22,199 bases of DNA from Pseudomonadota bacterium (GTDB taxonomy: Bacteria; Pseudomonadota; Alphaproteobacteria; Rs-D84). This document shows positions 12,326 through 20,162 of the stretch, piece after piece. Positions within the stretch are counted from its first letter, which is position 1; each line of letters opens with the position of its first letter. The notes beneath the pieces were generated by a model. The model was not told the origin of the DNA and made no database searches. It worked only from the letters and a program-made list of their open reading frames with translations. The position numbers were made by a program, and so were the translations under genes. The DNA is taken from contig WQUT01000050.1 in NCBI GenBank assembly GCA_009781955.1, positions 1 to 22,199 of the forward strand, read 5' to 3'.

Positions 12326-14771
12326 ACTTCACCACAAAATTCACCATGCGCCCCGGGACGACGATTGTCTTTGCAATTTCGCCCGTCAGGTATTTTGAAA
12401 CCGCATCGCGCGCGGCATCGGTGATGGTTGCGTTGGCCGCGTCGGTGGACACGGTGATTTCCGCGCGGTGCTTTCCGTTTACCGAAACGCCGATGGTTTG
12501 CGTCGCGCGCCGCAGTTTGCACGCGTCTGCAACCGGCCAGGGTTCAAACACCAGCATGTCGCGGCGCCCCAGCTTTTCCCACATCTCTTCGGTCAAATGC
12601 GGCGCGAAAGGATTCAAGACTTGCAGCAATGTTTCATAGGCCCGCCGCGGCATCCCATTCCCGAATTCATTCACAAATTCCATCATCGCGGAAATCGCGG
12701 TGTTAAAGCGCATGTTTTCAATCCGGTCCGTCATATCGTAAATCAATTGGTTTACCAAGCGTTCCTGTTCGGCATCCATCGCGCCGTCGGTCAGATTTTC
12801 CGCCAATGACTCCACGCGTTTAAGGAAACGCGATATCCCTGTCAATGTATCTTCAGACCAATTAACATTTGAACCGAACGGTCCCAGGAATTGAATCGTC
12901 ATCCGGCACGCATCCGCGCCGGCGCGATTGACGCCGTCGGCGACCGGCACCGCATATTGCGGGTTTGACTTTCCCATTTTTGTGCCGTCTGCGCCCAACA
13001 GTGTTCCGTTGATAGTGCGTTTTTTATAAGGTTCTACGCCCGGCACAAGCCCAAGATCGTAAAGTGCTTTATACCAGAATCTGGAATATATCATATGGCG
13101 CGTTATATGGTCGCCTCCACCGGTATAATGGTCAACCGGCATCCATTTATCCATTTGTTCACGCGAACAAAACTCTTTGTCATTCTTCGGATCCAGATAG
13201 CGCAGGAAATACCATGAACTGCCCGCCCAGCCCGGCATAGTGTCGGTTTCGCGTTTACCCGGTCCGCCGCATTTGGGACATGTGGTATTCACCCACTCTG
13301 GCATTCGTGCCAGCGGACCTTCGCCGTCTTCCGTCGGTCTGTAATCTTTCATGTATGGTTGTATTAATGGCAATTGGTCGTCCGGCACCGGCACCCATCC
13401 GCATTTTTCGCAATGGACCAATGGTATCGGCTCGCCCCAATACATCTGGCGCGAAAACGCCCAGTCATGCAGTTTGTATCTTTTAGTGCCTTTGGCAAAC
13501 CCGCCCTCTTCGCCAAGTTTCAACGCGGCGGCCGTCGCATCAGCATTATTCAGCCCATTCATAAATCCGGAATTTATATGCGGGCCGTCCCTATGATCAT
13601 CGTCCGGATCGCCGCCGCCGATAACTTGTATTATCGGCAGACCAAATTTATTTGCAAATTCCCGGTCACGCTTGTCATTCGCAGGCATTCCCATAACAGC
13701 GCCGGTTCCATAGTCAGCCAACACATAGTCTGCTATGAACACCGGTATTTCGGCGCCACTGAAAGGATTCAACGCCGCAATCCCGTCAAGGCGCACGCCT
13801 GTCTTTTCCTTTGTCGCATCGGTTCGGTCAAACTCGGATTTATTCTTGATTTCGTTTATGTAGGCGCGCACTTCGTCCGTATTTTTTATGCGGCCTTCGG
13901 CAAGCCATTTCGCGACCAGTTTATGTTCCGGCGCTATTACCATAAATGTAACCCCGAATACAGTGTCAAAACGGGTGGTGTAGACGGTAATAATGTCTGA
14001 TAATAGCCCCCCCTCGTCGGCTACGCCGACACTCCCCCCCAAGGGGGGGGAGACGCGACCCCCCTTAACTTTGAAGTCGATGTCCGCGCCATAAGAGCGT
14101 CCGATCCAGTTAATCTGCGCAGTCTTTACGTTTTCCGGATAATCTACCGTCGCCAGGTCGTCAATCAGTCTATCGGCGTATTTTGTAATGGCCAGATTCC
14201 ATTGCTCTTTCATTTTTTCTTCGACGGGCCCCTTGCAGCGATCGCATTTGCCGTCGGTCAGTTCTTCGTTGGTCAGCGTGGTTTTGCAGCTGGGACACCA
14301 GTTCATCGGCATCATTGATTTATAGGCCAGTCCCGCGTTGAACAGCCGGATAAACATCCATTGCGTCCATTTGATAAATTCGGGATCGGATGTCGCGATT
14401 ACCGATTCAGGATTATAGGACAGCCCCATAATCTCTGCGTCTTTTGTAAATGCTTGGATCGCAATCTTCACGGATTCCGACGGATGCATTCCCATCTTTG
14501 TGGCATAGTGTTCGGCGGAAATTCCCAAACTGTCATAGCCATGGGCATATAGAACGTCAAAACCGCGCTTGCGATCAAAACGCGACAATACGTCCAGATT
14601 AACCATCGGAACCATATGACCAACGTGCAGGCTGTTGCCGCTGGGATAAGGAAATTCCCACAGGTTATATTTTTTCGGCTTTTGCCCATCATTAACCGGC
14701 ACGAACGCGCGGGCGTCGCGCCATTTTTTCTGCCATTTTTCTTCGCGGATTTTTATCTTGCTGTCGGACAT
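12324..14771 (-). CDS. leuS: Leucyl-tRNA synthetase with in-frame insert
   Basis: It charges tRNA-Leu and edits mischarged products. The 815-residue protein contains HVGH (49-52, HIGH signature), a Cys4 zinc site (CPSC..CDRC), the CP1 editing domain (ITVYTTRFDTVFGVT to YGTGAVMGMPANDKRDREF), WAFSRQMYWGEPIP, a second CxxC zinc ribbon, and KMGKS (598-602) in place of the usual KMSKS. Residues 237-259, at the entry to the editing domain, are an insert encoded by a palindromic element. Start ATG 14771 follows AAGGAG. The short length and motif wording (FLGPFGSNVNWSEDTL) differ from the alphaproteobacterial form I would expect, hinting at transfer; a tree is needed to settle this. Confidence 0.95.
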   Translation of the reverse strand: MSDSKIKIREEKWQKKWRDARAFVPVNDGQKPKKYNLWEFPYPSGNSLHVGHMVPMVNLDVLSRFDRKRGFDVLYAHGYDSLGISAEHYATKMGMHPSESVKIAIQAFTKDAEIMGLSYNPESVIATSDPEFIKWTQWMFIRLFNAGLAYKSMMPMNWCPSCKTTLTNEELTDGKCDRCKGPVEEKMKEQWNLAITKYADRLIDDLATVDYPENVKTAQINWIGRSYGADIDFKVKGGRVSPPLGGSVGVADEGGLLSDIITVYTTRFDTVFGVTFMVIAPEHKLVAKWLAEGRIKNTDEVRAYINEIKNKSEFDRTDATKEKTGVRLDGIAALNPFSGAEIPVFIADYVLADYGTGAVMGMPANDKRDREFANKFGLPIIQVIGGGDPDDDHRDGPHINSGFMNGLNNADATAAALKLGEEGGFAKGTKRYKLHDWAFSRQMYWGEPIPLVHCEKCGWVPVPDDQLPLIQPYMKDYRPTEDGEGPLARMPEWVNTTCPKCGGPGKRETDTMPGWAGSSWYFLRYLDPKNDKEFCSREQMDKWMPVDHYTGGGDHITRHMIYSRFWYKALYDLGLVPGVEPYKKRTINGTLLGADGTKMGKSNPQYAVPVADGVNRAGADACRMTIQFLGPFGSNVNWSEDTLTGISRFLKRVESLAENLTDGAMDAEQERLVNQLIYDMTDRIENMRFNTAISAMMEFVNEFGNGMPRRAYETLLQVLNPFAPHLTEEMWEKLGRRDMLVFEPWPVADACKLRRATQTIGVSVNGKHRAEITVSTDAANATITDAARDAVSKYLTGEIAKTIVVPGRMVNFVVK
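13995..14063 (-). repeat. Palindromic element inserted in frame in leuS
   Basis: On the minus strand: TCCCCCCCC..GGGGGGGA hairpin, then GTCGGC/GCCGAC hairpin (14016-14030), then a G7 run and CTATTATC. It encodes residues 237-259 (Gly/Pro/Val-rich). E. coli LeuRS has only about six residues between the equivalent strands. The order of hairpins and G-run matches the mpg insert, but the element lies in the opposite orientation relative to the coding strand. Confidence 0.75.
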
Positions 14772-14843
14772 TGTTTGCTCGCTCCTTCGGCGCTCGCGGG
14801 CACTAGGCACTGGGCGCTAGGCATTAGTTCTTGTAGTCGGTGG

Positions 14844-14871
14844 ATTATAGCAATCGTTATAATGTTTTCAA
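14844..14871 (-). promoter_or_regulatory. leuS promoter
   Basis: Minus-strand TTGAAA (14871-14866), 16-bp spacer, TATAAT (14849-14844). Transcription would begin near 14837 and include the left heptamer arm before the leuS ribosome-binding site. Confidence 0.65.
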
Positions 14872-14893
14872 TATAAATCTTTTGTGGTATAAT
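14865..14893 (+). promoter_or_regulatory. Promoter of the Cys-repeat protein gene
   Basis: TTTTCA (14865-14870), 17-bp spacer, TATAAT (14888-14893) with an extended TGg before it. It overlaps the leuS -35 box, so the two promoters probably compete or are co-regulated. Confidence 0.6.
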
Positions 14894-14951
14894 GAGGAGC
14901 AACCAGCGCCTAGTGCCCAGTGCCTAGTGCCCGCGAGCAAAGCGAGCGCAA

Positions 14952-16223
14952 ATGAACATCTTTATCATGGTTCTTGTTTTTCTGTTTATGGCGGGAATAT
15001 TTTTCCTGGACGCGCCGTCGCAGAGAATCCGCGATGAAACCCTGGCCTCCGCGCTGGTTCAGAGCAACCTGCGCAGCATCGCCGAATGCGCCGCAAACAC
15101 CCACAATTCCATCTTGGCAGAGCGTGAATCGGCGCTGGCCTGCGCGGATAAATACGGCATTGCCACCACGCAGGTCTGCGTTGACGACAAGAATAAGACG
15201 ATAAAATGCCTGGAAGACAGAACCGGAAAATTCCCCGCCAGCTTTGTCATTACCAAAACCCCGCCCATTGAAAAGAAGAATGTTCACGAAACGTTAAGGG
15301 TTATAGAGGCCCTGGCGCCCACGGCGGACAATTTTGGGGTGCTGATGACCGCGGATGGCGCGGAATATCTGCTGGCCGCGAACGGCGCAAAGCGCGAAAT
15401 CCCGGCGACCATAATCAAGGACGGCGGCTTGTCCAGGCTGCAGATAGTCTACATAACAAAGATTCCGGTCCAGGTTCCGCTGCAAGTCGCGGGCGCCGCG
15501 GGCGCGCCGGCCGCCGCGCAAATCGTATGCAACCCGGGCGAGGCCAAGGTTATGAAGTTCGGCCAATGGCAATGCGTGACGCGGAACTTGGCCGATGTAT
15601 GCGTGGGCGACATGATTTGGGACGCCAACAGCTTAAAGTGCATCGCCGACCCGCTGCGGCGGCCGCTGTGCGGCAGCAATCAAACGGCGGTCCAGGTTGA
15701 CGACCATTGGGAATGCGCGGATCCGATATTGGACAAGCAATGCCAAACGGGAATGGTCGCGCGTCTGGATTACAGCACGATGAATTGGGAATGCGTCGCG
15801 GATCCGGGGGCGGCGCGGGCCCCGACCAAATGCACGCCTTCCGCGGCGGCGGCATCCGCCGCGACATTGGGGGCCACTGTGCGCGTCCAGCTGACGTCCT
15901 GCACGGATTGCGAAGATGCGGTGACGGACCCGGAAACCTGCAACACGTATTGCGTGCCGTCCTCGGCGAAATTATCATCGCCCGGGTGCTATCCCGCCAA
16001 CGCCGGATCCTGCGCCGGACTGCACAAAGCGTTTTATTTCGGATTTCCGGCGCTGCCGTATTATTTGGATAATTCGCGGAATGCAATTCCCGCGCTGAAA
16101 AATATTGCGATTCCGACCGATGCGACGCATTCCCAGAACCGAAAGTTCAATTGCATGGATTGCGGCGACAGATTCATAGATTCGGCGCGCTCGGCCCCGC
16201 CGTATGTCGCCGTGTGCGAATAA
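14952..16223 (+). CDS. Membrane-anchored Cys-repeat protein
   Basis: The family is not recognised. The 423-residue protein has an N-terminal transmembrane helix starting at residue 3 (IFIMVLVFLFMAGIFFL), resembling a pilin-like or signal-anchor segment. An alpha/beta-like domain spans about 30-165. Residues 183-276 form four degenerate repeats with two Cys each, most ending W-[QE]-C-V/A or similar (QWQCV, SLKCI, HWECA, NWECV). A Cys-rich C-terminus (284-422) follows, with CTDC and CMDC pairs. It is probably a disulfide-rich extracytoplasmic protein, perhaps an adhesin or minor-pilin-like tip protein (inference). The start codon follows the heptamer array with no clear ribosome-binding site. 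Confidence 0.8.
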   Translation: MNIFIMVLVFLFMAGIFFLDAPSQRIRDETLASALVQSNLRSIAECAANTHNSILAERESALACADKYGIATTQVCVDDKNKTIKCLEDRTGKFPASFVITKTPPIEKKNVHETLRVIEALAPTADNFGVLMTADGAEYLLAANGAKREIPATIIKDGGLSRLQIVYITKIPVQVPLQVAGAAGAPAAAQIVCNPGEAKVMKFGQWQCVTRNLADVCVGDMIWDANSLKCIADPLRRPLCGSNQTAVQVDDHWECADPILDKQCQTGMVARLDYSTMNWECVADPGAARAPTKCTPSAAAASAATLGATVRVQLTSCTDCEDAVTDPETCNTYCVPSSAKLSSPGCYPANAGSCAGLHKAFYFGFPALPYYLDNSRNAIPALKNIAIPTDATHSQNRKFNCMDCGDRFIDSARSAPPYVAVCE

Positions 16224-16238
16224 GGGTTAACAGAAATT

Positions 16239-16640
16239 TTATCTTGTAGTTTTCGCCGCAGTACCAATAAATTTGCTGGTGGCCGGTTTTGTGAACCTAT
16301 TTTTTCGGTTTTGTAAACTTAACTTTTCTTCTTTCAAGTCTTTTTTATTTTTTTCGGTATCTTCTATCAATTGCTTGTATTCGTTTCTATCAATATTATT
16401 TGTGGCGTTGTCACGCCCCTCTGTTAAAGTTTTCAAATCCATTTCTACCAGCTCAAGCCGTTTGTTGATTTTTAAAATCTGTTCGTCTATCTCATTATTT
16501 TCCACAGCATCAAAAGCGGCCCACAAGTTGTTCTGCCCCTCGTTATTATTCATTGCTTTCGCCAGCTCTTCCATTCTTTCAATATTTTCCTTGGCGGCTT
16601 GTATGGCAATATTTAATTTATTAACTTTCTGGTCTGTCAT
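16239..16640 (-). CDS. Small charged coiled-coil protein
   Basis: The 133-residue protein has no signal peptide or membrane helix and is rich in Lys, Glu and Asn. Heptad patterning runs from about residue 5 to 110 (IQAAKENIERMEELAKAM; ILKINKRLELVEMDLKTL), ending in a basic tail (FTKPATSKFIGTAAKTTR). AAGGAG lies at ideal spacing before the ATG. The gene is more AT-rich than its neighbours, which may indicate recent acquisition. It converges on the Cys-repeat gene with only 15 bp between the stops. Its function is unknown. Confidence 0.75.
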   Translation of the reverse strand: MTDQKVNKLNIAIQAAKENIERMEELAKAMNNNEGQNNLWAAFDAVENNEIDEQILKINKRLELVEMDLKTLTEGRDNATNNIDRNEYKQLIEDTEKNKKDLKEEKLSLQNRKNRFTKPATSKFIGTAAKTTR

Positions 16641-16650
16641 AACAAACTCC

Positions 16651-16699
16651 TTTACTTTACTGATGCCGTTATTATAATATCAAAAATCCAGAAAGCCAA
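16651..16699. promoter_or_regulatory. Divergent promoters sharing a palindromic -10
   Basis: ATTATAAT at 16671-16678 reads TATAAT on both strands. On the minus strand TTGGCT (16699-16694) lies 17 bp from the -10 and drives the coiled-coil gene. On the plus strand TTTACT (16651-16656) lies 16 bp from TATAAT (16673-16678) and drives waaA. Confidence 0.5.
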
Positions 16700-16709
16700 G
16701 GAGATTTGT

Positions 16710-17957
16710 ATGTTTTTCTATAAATTTTTGGTGGGGGCGCTTTATCCGCTGGTTCGCGTTTACCTGGCCTTGCGCCGCAAACGGGGCAAGGAAGACGCCG
16801 ATTCCGTCCGTTTCGGCGAACGTTTCGGCCGCGCGTCCGCCGCGCGTCCGCGCGGATTTCTGATATGGCTGCACGGCGCGTCGGTCGGCGAACTGAACTC
16901 GCTGCGCGGGCTGGTTGCGCGCATCCGCGCCGATTACCCGCGCGCAAAATTATTGGTGACCAGCGGCACCGTGACCTCATCGGGAACCGCCAAAAATCTG
17001 GACGCCATCCATCAATATATTCCGATAGACGTTCCATTCGCCGTGCGGCGGTTTATGAAGCACTGGCACCCGGATTTGGCGATACGCGTGGATTCAGAGC
17101 TATGGCCGATACAATTGGACGCCATCCGCCGCGCCGGCATCCCCAGTTTCATGGTTAACGGCGCGGTGACCGCAAAGACTTTCCGAAAATGGATGCGGCA
17201 TAATCGGGGCATGGCGAAACATATGGCCGGGGGATTTACAACCGTCATGGCGAAATCCGACAAAGACGCGATGCGATTGGCCAGTCTGGGCGCGCAAAAC
17301 GTCATGGTGATGGACAACCTGAAATACGGCAATCCCCCGCCGGCATGCAACCCCGAAGAACTGGCCGCGTTTCGGGAATCCATCGGGTCGCGGCCGTCGT
17401 GGCATGCGGCGGTGGTGGGCGAGGGCGAATCAGAAATCATATTCGCCGCGCACCGCGCCGTCCTCAAAAAAATTCCGAACGCGCTGTTGATAATCACGCC
17501 GCGGCATCCGTCTATGAAGGCGGAACTGGCGCGGACCGCCGGCAATCTGAAAATCGGATTTCGTTCGGACAACGCGGCGCCCGGCGGCGATGTTTATGTC
17601 GCGGATACTATGGGCGAAATGGGATTGTTTTACCGGTGCGCGAACGCGGCGTTCATGGGACGGTCGCTGTTGCCCGATTGCCGCGGATCCAGCCCGATAG
17701 AGGCCATGCAGACCGGCAACGTCGTCACAACCGGACCATACACCAGCACGTTTGACGAAGTTTATGATGAAATGATCGCGGCCGGAATTTTGCAGCGGGT
17801 CGGCGATCCGTCCGAAATCGCGGCCTGGGCGGTGTCGCAGCTGCGGGGCGGGGCAGAATTCAAAAAGCTGCAGGCGGACACCCAGAAATTCATCGCGCAG
17901 AAATCCGCGGTGCTTGATACCGTGATGGATCAGCTGAGAGAATATGTAAAGGCATGA
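16710..17957 (+). CDS. waaA: Kdo transferase (3-deoxy-D-manno-octulosonic acid transferase)
   Basis: WaaA adds Kdo from CMP-Kdo to lipid A precursor at the inner membrane. The 415-residue protein has a hydrophobic N-terminal anchor (about 4-20), HGASVGE (55-61) with the catalytic Glu61, SELWP (129-133), FMVNGAVTAKTF, TPRHP (263-267) and ADTMGEMGLFYRCANAAFMGRSL (about 298-320). The loop that usually reads GGHNPLE is RGSSPIE here. AAGGAG precedes the ATG. Together with lptE and the PagL-like gene it indicates a complete LPS outer membrane. Confidence 0.95.
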   Translation: MFFYKFLVGALYPLVRVYLALRRKRGKEDADSVRFGERFGRASAARPRGFLIWLHGASVGELNSLRGLVARIRADYPRAKLLVTSGTVTSSGTAKNLDAIHQYIPIDVPFAVRRFMKHWHPDLAIRVDSELWPIQLDAIRRAGIPSFMVNGAVTAKTFRKWMRHNRGMAKHMAGGFTTVMAKSDKDAMRLASLGAQNVMVMDNLKYGNPPPACNPEELAAFRESIGSRPSWHAAVVGEGESEIIFAAHRAVLKKIPNALLIITPRHPSMKAELARTAGNLKIGFRSDNAAPGGDVYVADTMGEMGLFYRCANAAFMGRSLLPDCRGSSPIEAMQTGNVVTTGPYTSTFDEVYDEMIAAGILQRVGDPSEIAAWAVSQLRGGAEFKKLQADTQKFIAQKSAVLDTVMDQLREYVKA

Positions 17958-17984
17958 TTCCTCTCCCAACTGCGCTGGGGGGCC

Positions 17985-18515
17985 CTAGTTTCTATCATAC
18001 AGTCCGGTAATCGTCGCCCGCCCGATCATATGCGATCTGATCGCCGTCACCACATCGTGCGGCGACCATTTGGGATCTATCCTGAGTTTTTCAACGTCCA
18101 GCGCGTATACTGTAAAGTCGTAATGATGAACCCCCTTGCGCAGCGGCGGGCACGGGCCGCCGTATTGAGTTTCGCCAAAGTCCGTGGGCAGCTCGCGCGC
18201 GGGGCTCACGAACCTCTTGCCCTTTGCAATTCCGGTCACCGTTGTCGGAATATCAATAACGATCCAGTGATAAAATCCGTGCTCGTGCGTGGCATCCGCA
18301 TCATGCACGACCAGCGCCAGACTTTTTGCGGCATGCGGCACATGCGTCCAAATCAGATCGGGGGAAACATTTTTTCCGCCGCACCGGCCGTATGCCTGAT
18401 TAGCCGACATATAGGTGTAATCGTGAATGGTGTCGCTGACAAGGTCCATTGCAATCGCCGCGTGCCCCGCCGTGATAAAAGCGCCCGCGAATAAAATCGC
18501 CAATATCTTTTTCAT
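17985..18515 (-). CDS. Exported PEBP (YbhB/YbcL) family protein
   Basis: Phosphatidylethanolamine-binding protein/Raf-kinase-inhibitor-like family. The 176-residue product has a signal peptide (MKKILAILFAGAFITAGHA, cleavage probably after AIA). It shows the family core: SPDLIWTHVP, VVHDADATHEHGFYHWIVIDIP (anion-pocket Asp and His), YGGPCPP and HHYDFTVYALD. Ligand and role are unknown for the bacterial members. A minus-strand TATAAT at 18528-18523 would start transcription at about the ATG, so the mRNA may be nearly leaderless. The stop codon directly abuts a CTCCC..GGGGGG hairpin remnant (17961-17984). Confidence 0.9.
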   Translation of the reverse strand: MKKILAILFAGAFITAGHAAIAMDLVSDTIHDYTYMSANQAYGRCGGKNVSPDLIWTHVPHAAKSLALVVHDADATHEHGFYHWIVIDIPTTVTGIAKGKRFVSPARELPTDFGETQYGGPCPPLRKGVHHYDFTVYALDVEKLRIDPKWSPHDVVTAIRSHMIGRATITGLYDRN

Positions 18516-18716
18516 GCCGTTTATTATATTACTTTTGGTTTATGCGCGTAAGAAGATAGTTTTCCTGTTCGGCGGCGGCGCGATTTTTGATACAATGCAT
18601 TGAACCAAGGGGGGGCAGAAAGGAAAACAACGCCGCCGTCCTGAAAGAATATCTGGATAAAAAGCTCAAGTAAAACTGCAAATCCCGCCGGCCGCCGCAA
18701 AAAATTTGCGGTATCC

Positions 18717-18745
18717 TTGAAAATCAGAATTATAGGGTGTATAAT
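18717..18745 (+). promoter_or_regulatory. tRNA-Ser promoter
   Basis: TTGAAA (18717-18722), 17-bp spacer, TATAAT (18740-18745), placing the transcript start just before the tRNA. The preceding gap (18516-18716) holds the GC hairpin CCGCAAA..TTTGCGG and no supported gene. Confidence 0.75.
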
Positions 18746-18754
18746 AAATAGATT

Positions 18755-18844
18755 GGATGGGTGGCAGAGCGGTTGATTGCAACGGTCTTGAAAACCGTCG
18801 TAGGGGAAACCCTACCGGGGGTTCAAATCCCTCCCCATCCGCCA
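18755..18844 (+). tRNA. tRNA-Ser (anticodon TGA)
   Basis: A 90-nt class II tRNA with acceptor stem GGATGGG/CCCATCC, anticodon stem ACGGT/ACCGT with loop CTTGAAA giving TGA (reads UCA and probably other UCN), a long variable arm (TAGGGGAAACCCTA), T-arm GGTTCAAATCC, discriminator G and encoded CCA (18842-18844). Confidence 0.96.
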
Positions 18845-18845
18845 T

Positions 18846-18868
18846 CCGCCTTTGCTTGCGCTACGGCG
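18846..18868 (+). repeat. 23-bp hairpin module after tRNA-Ser
   Basis: This 23-bp module (CCGCC..GGCG hairpin) matches 12126-12148 inside the 226-bp element at 20 of 23 positions, and the reverse complement of 19872-19894 inside the 310-bp element at a similar level. It begins two bases after the tRNA-Ser CCA. Confidence 0.7.
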
Positions 18869-18971
18869 CGACAAAGCACAGGCGCCGTCGCGCTAAATTA
18901 AGAAAATTGAGAATCCGCCGAAGTTTTAACAAATGCGATGCGAAGTGCGGCGGGTTATTTAAGGTGACTTT

Positions 18972-19577
18972 ATGAAAAAGCTGATTGTCATATTGACGGG
19001 ATTTATTTGCGCAACCGGCGCGGCGGCCGCGGCTGATTCAGAAACCTTTAACCCTTTCTTTGGCGACCGGCGGAATCAGGTCCAGCTTATACTCGGCCAG
19101 GGCTTTGATTCGGGCGAGTTGATTTTGTTCAATCATTTAAGCAATCCGGCCCCGTATTATATGATAGCCCTGTCGTATTCCCAGCCGAATACTTTTTTCA
19201 GACTGCCCGGCCGCCAGACCATCAGCGCGATCAAGACGCTGGGCTGGGGCAAGCATGATTATAACGGCAAATGCCGGTTTGACGCCTGCGACTGGGGCAA
19301 CTATGGCGACGAGATAGCCATGCTTTCCCAGGATTTTGTTTTTTCGTTTTTCCATAGAAGAATGTATGCCGGGGCGGGCAGCGGGGTGGCGGTCCAAGGC
19401 CAGCAGAACGGTCGCCTGAATACGAAATTTTTAATACCGTTCAGAATGTTTATCGGCTATAGATTCAATGATTCCTGGAATGCGGAGTTTATAATGCAGC
19501 ATTTCTCAAACGGCGACACCGGCGATCAAAACAATGTTTATGATTTTTTCGCGCTCAGCGTGTTATATAATTTCTAG
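18972..19577 (+). CDS. PagL-like lipid A 3-O-deacylase
   Basis: PagL is an outer-membrane barrel that removes the 3-O-linked acyl chain of lipid A. The 201-residue product has a signal peptide (cleavage near residue 21), about eight barrel strands and a C-terminal Phe (SVLYNF). The active-site motif QHFSN gives His177 and Ser179. The third catalytic residue in PagL (Glu, 14 residues after the His) falls on Asp191 here, a conservative change. AAGGTGA precedes the ATG. It follows tRNA-Ser with about 127 bp between, in which no own promoter is clear. Substrate specificity cannot be read from the sequence. Confidence 0.75.
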   Translation: MKKLIVILTGFICATGAAAAADSETFNPFFGDRRNQVQLILGQGFDSGELILFNHLSNPAPYYMIALSYSQPNTFFRLPGRQTISAIKTLGWGKHDYNGKCRFDACDWGNYGDEIAMLSQDFVFSFFHRRMYAGAGSGVAVQGQQNGRLNTKFLIPFRMFIGYRFNDSWNAEFIMQHFSNGDTGDQNNVYDFFALSVLYNF

Positions 19578-19608
19578 AACATTTTATTTTCCCATAATAT
19601 CATTTTTT

Positions 19609-19918
19609 GACTACCCCGGAAAGCTAGGGCAGCATAGCTGCCAAGGTTTCGCTCGCTTGAAAGCTCCGCGCATCCTCGTAGTTGTTCGGACTTCGTGTTT
19701 GCAAACAAGCACAACCCTCGTTCTCGCATACTCGGATTCCGGCCCTTCTGGACCCACCCCGCAAAAACTTCGTTTTTGCGGGGGCCCCGGGGAAGGGCAA
19801 CTGCGCGCTCATATTTTTAACCAAGTGAGCGCTAATTCCCCTTCTCAGAAGGGGAGAAAATCTTGGCGTCTCGCCGTAGCGTCAGCGCAGGCGGATGCCA
19901 TAGATTTTCGGGGTAGTC
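19609..19918. mobile_element. 310-bp composite element with terminal inverted repeats
   Basis: Left end GACTACCCCGG (19609-19619), right end CGGGGTAGTC (19909-19918). The interior includes GGCAGC..GCTGCC, a CCGCAAAAAC..GTTTTTGCGG hairpin, GCGCTCA..TGAGCGC, CCCCTTCTCAGAAGGGG and the 23-bp module in reverse (19872-19894). It shares ends and several modules with the element at 12100-12325, partly in opposite orientation, so these look like modular non-autonomous elements. It fills most of the 635-bp gene-free stretch 19578-20212. Confidence 0.75.
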
Positions 19919-19992
19919 GTGATTCAAGTTACCTATAAAAGCGGTGTTCAAGCGATAAAGTGTTCTAAATATGTAAAAGTTTTATTTTTCCC

Positions 19993-20022
19993 TTGACCTT
20001 TTCGGGTGGATGCTACTATAAT
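19993..20022 (+). promoter_or_regulatory. Promoter of the HExxH gene leader
   Basis: TTGACC (19993-19998), 18-bp spacer, TATAAT (20017-20022). Predicted start is near 20029, giving a leader of about 180 nt before the TTG at 20213. Confidence 0.7.
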
Positions 20023-20120
20023 GAAAGATGTAACAACTGGGGAAAATATTTGTTCCGTTTTTTTATCCTGTTGTTTTCTGTGAAAATTCCAGCATTTCCG
20101 CCTGTTTTAATATCCATATC

Positions 20121-20156
20121 ACTGTCCAAAAAAAAGGAACGTTTTTTTAGGACAGT
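20121..20156 (+). promoter_or_regulatory. Leader hairpin covering a ribosome-binding site
   Basis: ACTGTCC (20121-20127) pairs with GGACAGT (20150-20156); seven A:T pairs continue the stem after one A/A mismatch. The right arm contains AGGA, which would be the ribosome-binding site of the short ORF at 20163. The weak A:U upper stem could open with temperature or by binding of a factor (inference). Confidence 0.55.
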
Positions 20157-20162
20157 TTTCCC

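Larger units (their letters stand above)
14776..14949. repeat. Inverted heptamer arrays in the leuS/14952 divergent region
   Basis: Left arm 14800-14827: GCACTAG, GCACTGG, GCGCTAG, GCATTAG. Right arm 14903-14930: CCAGCGC, CTAGTGC, CCAGTGC, CTAGTGC. The arms are extended outward by CGCTCGCGG on the left and CCGCGAGC on the right. The core 14828-14902 carries promoters for both divergent genes, so each transcript begins with one arm and the two 5' leaders are near-copies of each other. Confidence 0.92.

Noticed and set aside
18576..18673. Possible short gene ending in VLKEYLDKKLK before tRNA-Ser
   Set aside because: The frame is open only from a TAG near 18560, offers no ATG or GTG start, and begins in a GC-repeat; at best a gene remnant.
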